Assembly (NCBI GenBank): GCA_028876695.1
Contig: JAGWRH010000447.1
Span: forward strand, 1 to 5,562
DNA: 5,562 nt
Direction of reading: 5' to 3'
Origin: Acidobacteriota bacterium
GTDB lineage: Bacteria; Acidobacteriota; Terriglobia; Acidiferrales; UBA7541
The translations under genes and the position numbers were made by a program. A model generated the notes under the pieces. The model saw only the letters and a list, made by a program, of their open reading frames with translations. It was not told the DNA's origin and searched no databases. Positions within the stretch are counted from its first letter, which is position 1. Each line of letters begins with the position of its first letter. This document shows positions 1 through 5,554 of the stretch, one piece after another.

Positions 1-930
1 GCGGCGCGCGCGGCGCTGGGAAAATTCACGGGCTTCCTCGAGTTTTGCGAAGCGGTTGATACGCGCGTGCTGAATAAGCGAGTGGTCGAAAGCCTGGTGA
101 GGTCCGGCGCGCTCGACGGGCTTGGCGGGCATCGGGCGCAGATGATCGCGGCGATTGACCGGGCGTTCGAACGCGCGCAGAAAATTCAGCGATCGAAGGA
201 AAGCGGCCAGCACGGACTTTTCGCCGGCGGTGGAGCGGAGGCGCAAGCGGCCCCCGCCGAACCGCTGCCGGATGTGGAGGAATGGCCGGAGCATGAGTTG
301 CTGGCAGCGGAGTATGCGACGCTCGGATTCTTCATCTCGGGGCATCCGCTGGACAAATTCGCGGGCCTCCTTCAGGAGCTGAAAGCCGCGGATCTTTCGT
401 CGATCGAGGGGCGGCGCAACGGGGATGAGGTGACGGTAGCCGGAATCATCGTGCAGATGCGGCCGATGCGTTCGCGACGCGGCGCGCGCTGGTCGATTCT
501 GACGTTGCAAGACCGCACCGGAGTGATCGAGGCGCTGGTATTTCCGGAGGCGTTTCAGAAACTGGAACCGATCCTGAAAGGCGCCACTCCGTTGCTGGTG
601 AAGGCGCGGGTGGCCGTGGAAGACGTGGGCACGCGGCTGATCGTCGCGGATGCCAAGCTGCTCGAGCAGGTCACCTCACCGGCGAAGAATGGGGCACCGA
701 GCCAACTGCGCGTGCGCGTATTGCTGAAAACGATGGATCCGGGCGCGCTCGATCGCTTGCAGGAGCTTTTCGCCAGCCGGCCGGGACGCTGCCGGGTTAC
801 GTTCGATCTGGTCAAGGAGGACGGGCTCGAAGCGACGCTCGAATCCTCGAGCGCGGTGCGCGCCGACGACGAACTGGTCGAACGCGTGCGCGAAATTTGC
901 GGGGCGGATTCGGTGGAGGTCGTTCCGTGA
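1..930 (+). CDS. dnaE: DNA polymerase III alpha subunit, C-terminal part (5' end outside the window)
   Basis: This is the last 309 codons of the replicative polymerase, open through base 1 and ending at TGA 928-930. The catalytic PHP and palm domains lie upstream, outside the window. Seen in order (residues of the fragment): the post-HhH stretch with FLEFCEAVD and NKRVVESLVRSGALD (about 12-40), matching the family pattern in this region; a pentapeptide QHGLF (70-74, bases 208-222) at the place of the E. coli internal beta-clamp motif QADMF; GFFISGHPLDKF (about 109-120), matching the conserved SGHPLD motif; an OB fold (about 141-220, GDEVTVAGII through LIVADAKLLE), expected to bind single-stranded template; and a C-terminal domain that contacts tau in E. 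coli. About 235 residues follow the clamp motif, close to E. coli DnaE, so the C-terminus looks intact. The stop overlaps the accA start. The identity is firm; the dnaE1 class is inferred from domain order. Confidence 0.95.
   Translation, partial: AARAALGKFTGFLEFCEAVDTRVLNKRVVESLVRSGALDGLGGHRAQMIAAIDRAFERAQKIQRSKESGQHGLFAGGGAEAQAAPAEPLPDVEEWPEHELLAAEYATLGFFISGHPLDKFAGLLQELKAADLSSIEGRRNGDEVTVAGIIVQMRPMRSRRGARWSILTLQDRTGVIEALVFPEAFQKLEPILKGATPLLVKARVAVEDVGTRLIVADAKLLEQVTSPAKNGAPSQLRVRVLLKTMDPGALDRLQELFASRPGRCRVTFDLVKEDGLEATLESSSAVRADDELVERVREICGADSVEVVP
915..920 (+). promoter_or_regulatory. Ribosome binding site that fixes the accA start
   Basis: GGAGGT lies inside the last codons of dnaE, six bases before the GTG at 927. 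It is a near-perfect Shine-Dalgarno and favours this GTG over the in-frame TTG at 897 and over the internal GTGs at 1065 and 1077. The start and the dnaE stop share the bases GTGA, so translational coupling between the two genes is likely. Confidence 0.8.
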
Positions 931-2069
931 CCACGCCTGCCGAAAGATATGAGCGGCGCAAGCTGGCTCGCGAACGGCTGCGGCGTCTGCAGGAGCGTGC
1001 GCGGCAGCGCGAGCTTGCCAAGAAAGCGACGGCATCGCCGCCGGCCACCGCAACCGGATATTCGGTGGCTCGGCCAGTGTCTCCGAACGCCGCGATCCGA
1101 GCCGCCGATGCCACGGTCGCCGAGAAACAAAAGCTGCGCCAGAGCGCGATCAACGCGCTGGAGCGCGACGTGGCCGAGCTTGGACGCCTGGCGGACTCGT
1201 CCACAAATACGGCCAATGATATTTCCCGGATTCGGAAGGAAGTGGACGAGCTGAAGCGCGACTTCTACGCGAACCTGGTTTCGTGGCAGAAAGTGCAGCT
1301 CGCGCGGCATCCGCAGCGGCCGTATTCCGACGACTTCATCAGGCTGCTATTCGAGGAGTTCAGCGAAATCCACGGCGACCGTGGCTTCGCGGACGACACC
1401 GCGATGATCACAGGGATGGCGAGGTTCCATGGCAAGCCGTGCCTGGTGGTAGGAACGCAGAAAGGCCGCGGAACGAAGCAGCGCGTGGCCCGCAATTTCG
1501 GGCAATCGAAGCCGGAGGGCTACCGCAAGGCGCTGCGCGCGATGCGACTGGCGGCAAAGTTCGGGCGGCCGATCTTCGTTTTTGTCGATACGCCCGGCGC
1601 GTATCCCGGGGTGGATGGCGAAGAGCGCGGACAGGCTCAGGCGATCGCGCACAACATCCGCGAGATGGCACGGCTTCCGGTGCCGATTATCGTCACGATC
1701 ACCGGCGAAGGCGGATCGGGAGGCGCGCTGGCGATTGCCGTTGGCGATCGCGTGTATATGCTGGAAAATTCGATCTATTCAGTGATTTCTCCGGAGGGAT
1801 GCGCATCGATCATGTGGCGCGACGCGACGAAGGCGGAACTGGCGGCCGAAGCGCTCAAATTGACCGCGCCCGATCTGCTCGGCTTGAAACTGATCGATGA
1901 AGTGGTGCCGGAACCCGAGGGCGGCGCTCACAGCGACTACGAGGCGGCGGCGAGGCTACTTGATCCGGTACTTGAGCAGGCCCTGCGGGAGCTCGCGTCT
2001 ATTTCGCCGCAGCAGCTCGTGGACCGCCGTTACGAAAAATTCCGATCGATGGGGCAATTTTTCGCCTAG
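927..2069 (+). CDS. accA: Acetyl-CoA carboxylase carboxyltransferase, alpha subunit, with a basic N-terminal extension
   Basis: AccA pairs with AccD to move the carboxyl group from carboxybiotin on AccB to acetyl-CoA, giving malonyl-CoA, the committed step of fatty-acid synthesis in the cytoplasm. The product is 380 residues against 319 in E. coli. The crotonase-like core is unmistakable: WQKVQLARHPQRPY (120-133), HGDRGFADD (149-157), NFGQSKPEGYRKALR (190-204), DTPGAYPG (221-228), EERGQAQAIA (232-241), the oxyanion-hole glycine motif GEGGSGGALA (260-269) and ISPEGCASIMW (287-297). The usual amino-terminal helix (ALERDVAEL, 77-85) is preceded by about 65 extra residues. Residues 5-33 are an Arg/Lys/Glu-rich likely helix, and 34-60 are an Ala/Thr/Pro-rich linker. 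The GTG start is backed by a strong ribosome site. dnaE-accA adjacency is also seen in E. coli. No accD lies in the window. Confidence 0.97.
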   Translation: MTTPAERYERRKLARERLRRLQERARQRELAKKATASPPATATGYSVARPVSPNAAIRAADATVAEKQKLRQSAINALERDVAELGRLADSSTNTANDISRIRKEVDELKRDFYANLVSWQKVQLARHPQRPYSDDFIRLLFEEFSEIHGDRGFADDTAMITGMARFHGKPCLVVGTQKGRGTKQRVARNFGQSKPEGYRKALRAMRLAAKFGRPIFVFVDTPGAYPGVDGEERGQAQAIAHNIREMARLPVPIIVTITGEGGSGGALAIAVGDRVYMLENSIYSVISPEGCASIMWRDATKAELAAEALKLTAPDLLGLKLIDEVVPEPEGGAHSDYEAAARLLDPVLEQALRELASISPQQLVDRRYEKFRSMGQFFA

Positions 2070-2080
2070 GGGCGCGCCCC
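2069..2080. repeat. GC palindrome at the accA stop codon
   Basis: GGGGCGCGCCCC is a perfect 12-base palindrome beginning on the last base of the accA stop codon. As RNA it could fold as a 4-bp stem with a CGCG loop. Alternatively, bases 2073-2077 could pair with 2085-2089 around a 7-base loop. No T run follows either form, so it is not a canonical intrinsic terminator. A pause site or part of a Rho-dependent end is possible but not shown. Confidence 0.4.
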
Positions 2081-2142
2081 CGCCGCGCGATCTGACGTAG
2101 TACTTCCCAGTGGAATATTGGGCACGTCGCACGGCATTGCGA

Positions 2143-2171
2143 TTGCTACGCCCGCCTTGCTGATCTAGCTT
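2143..2171 (+). promoter_or_regulatory. Weak sigma-70-like promoter candidate before the 2Fe-2S gene
   Basis: TTGCTA (2143-2148; 4 of 6 against TTGACA) and TAGCTT (2166-2171; 3 of 6 against TATAAT) are separated by exactly 17 bases. Transcription would start near 2178, leaving a leader of about 40 bases before the ATG at 2217. The -10 match is poor and there is no TG extension. Read-through from dnaE-accA is an equally good explanation for expression of the next gene. Confidence 0.22.
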
Positions 2172-2216
2172 GCTTGGTCGGGGAACTATCCAATTGCAGA
2201 GGGCGAGGCGACGCTA

Positions 2217-2597
2217 ATGTCCGACGTATTTCGGCCGTACGAAAGGCTCGTCGAGATTACGATATTGGGGAAAACTTTTTTGGTGCCGGAGCGGAATTCC
2301 CTGCTCCGCGCCTTCCAGTTCATAAGCCCGGAAACGATCCCTTACGGGCGGTTCTGCTGGAATCAGGAATGCCAGTTCTGCCGCGTCGATTGCCATCTGC
2401 CGGATGACGACCGGCCGCGTCCGATCTTGAGCTGTAAATTTCTGGTCTCCGACGGAATGGCCATTTCCAATCTTGCTCCGGAATTGGTCGCATGCCTGCG
2501 CGCAAAACTCGGGGCCGCGGCGGATAAGAATGCACCGCCTGCGGGAACGGAAAAGGCCGCCGAACCGATCGAGCTCGCTGCGACAAAAGAAGGCTAG
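2217..2597 (+). CDS. Small 2Fe-2S ferredoxin-fold protein of unknown role
   Basis: The product is a 126-residue soluble protein with no signal peptide or membrane segment. The ATG is preceded by GAGG (2205-2208) at eight bases. Residues 9-23 form a beta-type start and residues 28-33 (SLLRAF) a short helix, as in the ferredoxin fold of NuoG and formate dehydrogenase amino-terminal domains. The cluster motif is C47-x4-C52-x2-C55 followed by C73 (ILSCKFLVSDGM, 70-81). This resembles the family's pattern of a last Cys followed by V..GM. Further cysteines lie at 59 and 93. The tail after about residue 98 is Ala/Glu/Lys-rich and probably disordered. A 2Fe-2S cluster is inferred from the motif; the partner and reaction are unknown. 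It sits 147 bases after accA and 214 bases before ccmE, so operon membership is unclear. It looks like an electron carrier or a small subunit of a redox enzyme. Confidence 0.8.
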   Translation: MSDVFRPYERLVEITILGKTFLVPERNSLLRAFQFISPETIPYGRFCWNQECQFCRVDCHLPDDDRPRPILSCKFLVSDGMAISNLAPELVACLRAKLGAAADKNAPPAGTEKAAEPIELAATKEG

Positions 2598-2744
2598 TGC
2601 TCCACGATTCCGAGGATTTAGTAATTCCGGGACCTTCCGCGCCTGTATCCGGCGAAATCCATCCTGCGAGTGCTTGCATCGACCTGCTGAACCGCTGACC
2701 TAAGCTGCCGATCAGAGAGACGCGCTACGACGCACTTTGGGCTG

Positions 2745-2753
2745 TGTTAGAAT
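2745..2753 (+). promoter_or_regulatory. Extended -10 promoter of ccmEF
   Basis: TGTTAGAAT gives a TG dinucleotide, one spacer base and TAGAAT (5 of 6 against TATAAT), a complete extended -10 element. The -35 position 17 bases upstream (CTACGA, 2725-2730) is poor, which is common when the TG extension is present. Transcription would begin near 2760, giving a leader of about 50 bases to the ccmE ATG. It lies in an otherwise gene-free 214-base gap (2598-2811), as expected for the promoter of a separate ccmEF unit. I saw no riboswitch or clear operator in that gap. Confidence 0.55.
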
Positions 2754-2811
2754 TTGAGGTTCCTAAGCGCTGCCCGCTACGAAGTGCGCCCGGAACGGAT
2801 GGGAGTCTGCA

Positions 2812-3231
2812 ATGAAGGCCCGGGGAAAGTTTATCGTCGGATCGGCGATTATCGTCGTTACGCTACTCGCATTGGCGTACGCCGGCTATACGCAAAGCAA
2901 GACCTACTACCACACGATCTCCGAGCTTTCCACGCTTCACGGGACGGCGCTGCACCAGCGCATGCGCGTATCCGGCGACGTGCTCGCCGGGTCGATCGCG
3001 CACGCGGATGGGCACATCAACTTCGTACTGCAAGAAAATGGAAAGCAACTTCCTGTGAGCTACATCGGCACCGATCCCCTTCCTGACACCTTCAAGGATG
3101 GCGCGCAGGCCCTGGTGGAGGGCCGATTGACGCCGCAAGGCAGCTTCGTGGCCGAGGAGGTGCAGGCCAAGTGCGCTTCGAAATACCAGGCTGCGCCGCC
3201 CGGGACAGGCATGGCCGCGGGCAAAGGCTAG
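2812..3231 (+). CDS. ccmE: Periplasmic haem chaperone CcmE, Cys-type variant (CxxxY)
   Basis: CcmE receives haem from the CcmABCD complex and delivers it to the CcmF ligase for attachment to apocytochrome c. The 139-residue product has a short basic start, one membrane anchor (about 7-26), then a periplasmic OB-fold domain. MRVSGDVLAGSI (51-62), INFVLQENGKQLPVSYIG (69-86) and LVEGRLTPQGSFVAEEV (101-117) match the CcmE strands, including the VEGR/G.F.A.EV pattern. The covalent haem-binding site, normally HxxxY (His130 in E. coli), reads AKCASKY: C121 and Y125. Cys in place of His defines the variant CcmE known from archaea and sulfate reducers such as Desulfovibrio. A short flexible Pro/Gly tail follows. 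The ATG has GGGAG (2801-2805) six bases upstream. It is followed by ccmF after 26 bases; ccmA, B, C and D are not in the window. Confidence 0.93.
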   Translation: MKARGKFIVGSAIIVVTLLALAYAGYTQSKTYYHTISELSTLHGTALHQRMRVSGDVLAGSIAHADGHINFVLQENGKQLPVSYIGTDPLPDTFKDGAQALVEGRLTPQGSFVAEEVQAKCASKYQAAPPGTGMAAGKG

Positions 3232-3257
3232 CCGTAACTTCGCGCTAAGGGGGCTCC

Positions 3258-5360
3258 GTGGACATTTTTGGCTCGTTTGCTCTGCTGCTAGCGTTTCTGG
3301 CCGCGGTGTACGCGTTCGCGGGCGGACTGATCGGCATCTACACGCGGCGGCAGTTGCTGACGAAAAGCGCTCGTCACGCCGGGATGGCCGTATTCGGGCT
3401 CGTGACGCTGGCGGTCGCTTCCCTGGAATACTTTTTCTTCACCGACAATTTTTCGATGGCGTATGTGGCGGAGCACAGCAACCGCGCGCTCCCCGCGTTC
3501 TACAAATTCGCGGCTCTTTGGTCGGGACAAGAAGGATCGCTGCTGTGGTGGTCATTCCTGCTCTCGCTTTTCGCGTTCCTCGCGTTATTCCTGAATCGCA
3601 AGCGTCATCCGGAATTGATGCCGTGGGTGGGCGTCATTTTGGCGGGCGTGCAGATCTTTTTCCTGACGCTGAATAATTTCGTCGCCAATCCATTCAACGT
3701 GATTGCGGGGCGCGACGCCGGCGGCGCGCTGCATCTCGCCACATTGTCGCAAGGCAGCGGGCTAAATCCCCTGCTGCAATATCCGGAGATGGTGATCCAC
3801 CCGCCGATGCTTTATCTCGGCTATACCGGATTCACGGTGCCGTTCGCCTTCGCGCTGGCGGCGCTGCTCGGCCGCTATCCCGGCGAGAAATGGATCCACA
3901 TCACGCGCCGCTGGACGATGGTGGCGTGGTGCTTCCTGGGCGTCGGAATTCTGCTGGGCGCGCACTGGGCGTACGCGGTGCTGGGGTGGGGCGGCTATTG
4001 GGAATGGGATCCGGTGGAAAACGCCGCGCTGCTTCCCTGGATCACCGGTACAGCGTTCCTGCACTCCGTGATGATGCAAGAAAAACGCGGGATGATGCGC
4101 GTTTGGAACGTGTGGCTGGTCTTCAGCACGTTCATGCTGTGCGTACTCGGAACGTTCCTGACGCGCGCCGGCATCGTCAGCTCCGTTCACGCTTTCGCGG
4201 AGTCGGCGATTGGCGGTTGGTTCGTTGCGTTCCTGGCGATCGTGTTGGCTGTTTGCCTGGTGGCCTGGTACAAGAACCGCGATTATTTGCGCAGCGACAA
4301 CCAATTGGACTCGCTGGTTTCGCGCGAATCGAGCTTCCTGTTCAATAATCTGATTCTGCTGGCGGCGTGCTTTGCGGTCCTCTGGGGCACGCTGTTTCCG
4401 GTTCTTTCGGAGTGGGTGACCGGGAGCAAAATCAGCGTGGGCCCACCGTTTTTTGACAAGGTGAACATTCCCATTGCGCTGTTCTTGCTGCTCCTCACCG
4501 GGGTAGGCCCGCTGCTCGCCTGGCGGAAAACGTCGTTCGACGCGTTGAAGCGCAATTTCGCCTGGCCGCTGGGAATCGCGCTGGTCGCGGGGGTCGTGGC
4601 CTTTCTATTCGGCTTTCGCGACGTTTACGCCTGCATGTGCTTGATTTTGTCGATATTCGTAACCCTCACGATCGCCTCGGAATTCTACCGTGGCGCGCGG
4701 GTGATCGCGGCGCGCGACCGCGTGAACATCATCAGCGCCATCGGCGAATTGACCATGCGCAATACGCGGCGCTATGGCGGCTACATCGTGCATTTCGGCA
4801 TCGTGCTGATCTTTATCGGCATCGCTGGACGCGCGTTCAGCCAGGATATGCAGAAGCAGGTGTCCGTTGGACAAAGCCTGGCGATCGGCCCGTACACGAT
4901 CGTTTGCCAGAATTTCGATTCGCCCTCGAACGCCAACTACACATCGCAGCGGGCCACGCTGGAAGTGTTTCGCAACGGCAAATCAGAGATGATGCTTTAT
5001 CCCGAGCGGCGCTTCTTTACCGCCAGCCAGGTGACGGAAACGATCGTCGCAATCGAATCCGCGCCGCTGCGCGATCTGTATGTGGTGTATTCGGGCGTCG
5101 ATCCGGACACGAACAAGCCGGTGATCCACGCTTTTATCAATCCGCTGGTGAAATTTATCTGGTTTGGCGGAATTGTGGTGATCCTCGGCACCGGGCTGGC
5201 GATGTTCCCGGAGCGCCGCGCCGCGCTGGTGCTGAGCCGCGCCAGCGAACCGTCCTGGGGCGAGGCCATCACGAGCACTTCCGCCGCAACCGCGGTGAAC
5301 GCGTCGGCGCGCTCCGGCACCTCATTCATGCACCGCACTGACTCCAGCGACGAGACCTGA
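3258..5360 (+). CDS. ccmF: Cytochrome c haem lyase subunit CcmF
   Basis: This is a polytopic inner-membrane protein that takes haem from CcmE and attaches it to the CXXCH motif of apocytochrome c on the periplasmic side. The 700-residue product is somewhat longer than the 647 of E. coli. FYKFAALWSGQEGSLLWW (81-98) is the conserved early signature. The WWD motif is WGGYWEWDPVENAALLPW (244-261), with Tyr at one usual Trp. GTFLTRAGIVSSVHAFA (298-314) follows. The four conserved histidines are present: H181 (VIHPPML), H269 (FLHS), H311 (SVHAF) and H512 (YIVHFG), matching E. coli H173, H261, H303 and H491. A periplasmic domain (about 530-625) ends with LYPERRFF and DLYVVYSG, followed by the last membrane helix (about 631-650) and a 50-residue Ser/Thr/Ala-rich tail. 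The GTG start is preceded by AAGGGGG (3247-3253) at four bases; the next Met (residue 43) would delete the first helix. Confidence 0.97.
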   Translation: MDIFGSFALLLAFLAAVYAFAGGLIGIYTRRQLLTKSARHAGMAVFGLVTLAVASLEYFFFTDNFSMAYVAEHSNRALPAFYKFAALWSGQEGSLLWWSFLLSLFAFLALFLNRKRHPELMPWVGVILAGVQIFFLTLNNFVANPFNVIAGRDAGGALHLATLSQGSGLNPLLQYPEMVIHPPMLYLGYTGFTVPFAFALAALLGRYPGEKWIHITRRWTMVAWCFLGVGILLGAHWAYAVLGWGGYWEWDPVENAALLPWITGTAFLHSVMMQEKRGMMRVWNVWLVFSTFMLCVLGTFLTRAGIVSSVHAFAESAIGGWFVAFLAIVLAVCLVAWYKNRDYLRSDNQLDSLVSRESSFLFNNLILLAACFAVLWGTLFPVLSEWVTGSKISVGPPFFDKVNIPIALFLLLLTGVGPLLAWRKTSFDALKRNFAWPLGIALVAGVVAFLFGFRDVYACMCLILSIFVTLTIASEFYRGARVIAARDRVNIISAIGELTMRNTRRYGGYIVHFGIVLIFIGIAGRAFSQDMQKQVSVGQSLAIGPYTIVCQNFDSPSNANYTSQRATLEVFRNGKSEMMLYPERRFFTASQVTETIVAIESAPLRDLYVVYSGVDPDTNKPVIHAFINPLVKFIWFGGIVVILGTGLAMFPERRAALVLSRASEPSWGEAITSTSAATAVNASARSGTSFMHRTDSSDET

Positions 5361-5395
5361 CGCTCGACTGCCTTTCAAGTAAACTTTTCTTGCCG

Positions 5396-5551
5396 ATGAA
5401 TCCGGCGCGAATATTTCTGTGCCTTCCGCCGGCGACGTGTGCGTTCGCACATCCATGCGCGGCGCAATCCGCGCAGGACGCGGCAAATCCGCCTGCGGGA
5501 TACATTCAATTCGAAAACGGGATTCTCGGCCTTCCGCACGGATTGTGGTAA
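5396..5551 (+). CDS. Doubtful 51-residue ORF with a signal-peptide-like start
   Basis: ATG at 5396 opens 51 codons ending at TAA 5549-5551. The start MNPARIFLCLPPATCAFA, followed by AAQSAQDAA, resembles a Sec signal peptide: a basic residue, a hydrophobic stretch and an Ala-rich cleavage zone. The core is broken by prolines and only about 25 residues would remain after cleavage. No Shine-Dalgarno precedes the ATG (CTTTTCTTGCCG), and I recognise no family. There is no CcmH-type LRCxxC motif. It could be a small secreted protein, the broken start of a larger exported protein, or chance in GC-rich DNA. I lean towards chance. Confidence 0.2.
   Translation: MNPARIFLCLPPATCAFAHPCAAQSAQDAANPPAGYIQFENGILGLPHGLW
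5437..5474. repeat. Two adjacent short hairpins downstream of ccmF
   Basis: The first hairpin pairs GTGTGC (5437-5442) with GCACAT (5447-5452) around a GTTC loop, with one G-U pair. The second pairs GCGCGG (5457-5462) with CCGCGC (5469-5474) around a six-base loop and is perfect. Neither is followed by a T run, so they are not standard intrinsic terminators. They lie 76-114 bases after the ccmF stop and could shape the 3' end of the ccmEF transcript. Both fall inside the doubtful small ORF. Confidence 0.35.
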
Positions 5552-5554
5552 GGT
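5546..5554 (+). promoter_or_regulatory. Extended -10 promoter candidate for a gene beyond the window
   Basis: TGGTAAGGT fits TG-n-TAnnnT, the same form as the element before ccmE, eight bases from the window end. The hexamer TAAGGT matches TATAAT at three positions and no good -35 is visible at 16-18 bases. It suggests a new transcription unit starting just outside the window, separate from ccmEF. Confidence 0.3.

Noticed and set aside
897..926. Upstream TTG start for accA, adding ten residues
   Set aside because: TTG at 897 has no ribosome site, while GTG 927 has GGAGGT at six bases and the common GTGA overlap.
555..1310. 251-codon open frame on the minus strand across the dnaE-accA junction
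   Set aside because: It lies opposite two well-supported genes, has low-complexity Arg/Ser-rich content and no recognisable motif. Long antisense frames are expected in GC-rich coding DNA.
1283..1900. 205-codon forward frame inside accA
   Set aside because: It is an alternative-frame shadow of the conserved AccA core, rich in Arg and Ala with no family pattern.
2106..2122. CCCA...TGGG inverted repeat in the accA-to-2Fe-2S gap
   Set aside because: A four-base stem with a nine-base loop is too weak to call a terminator or operator.
2109..2125. Stretch resembling the 16S rRNA segment around GAATATTGG
   Set aside because: The match is under 20 bases with gaps and no flanking rRNA similarity, so it is coincidence and not an rRNA remnant.
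2598..2744. Possible gene, terminator or riboswitch between the 2Fe-2S gene and the ccmE promoter
   Set aside because: I found no frame with a ribosome site, no stem followed by T residues and no recognisable riboswitch pattern.
3762..4304. 180-codon minus-strand frame inside ccmF
   Set aside because: It sits opposite the WWD region of CcmF and its product is His/Arg/Gln-rich with no domain.
4637..5341. 234-codon forward frame inside ccmF
   Set aside because: CcmF in the main frame keeps H512 and the periplasmic domain motifs across this stretch, so this frame is a shadow.
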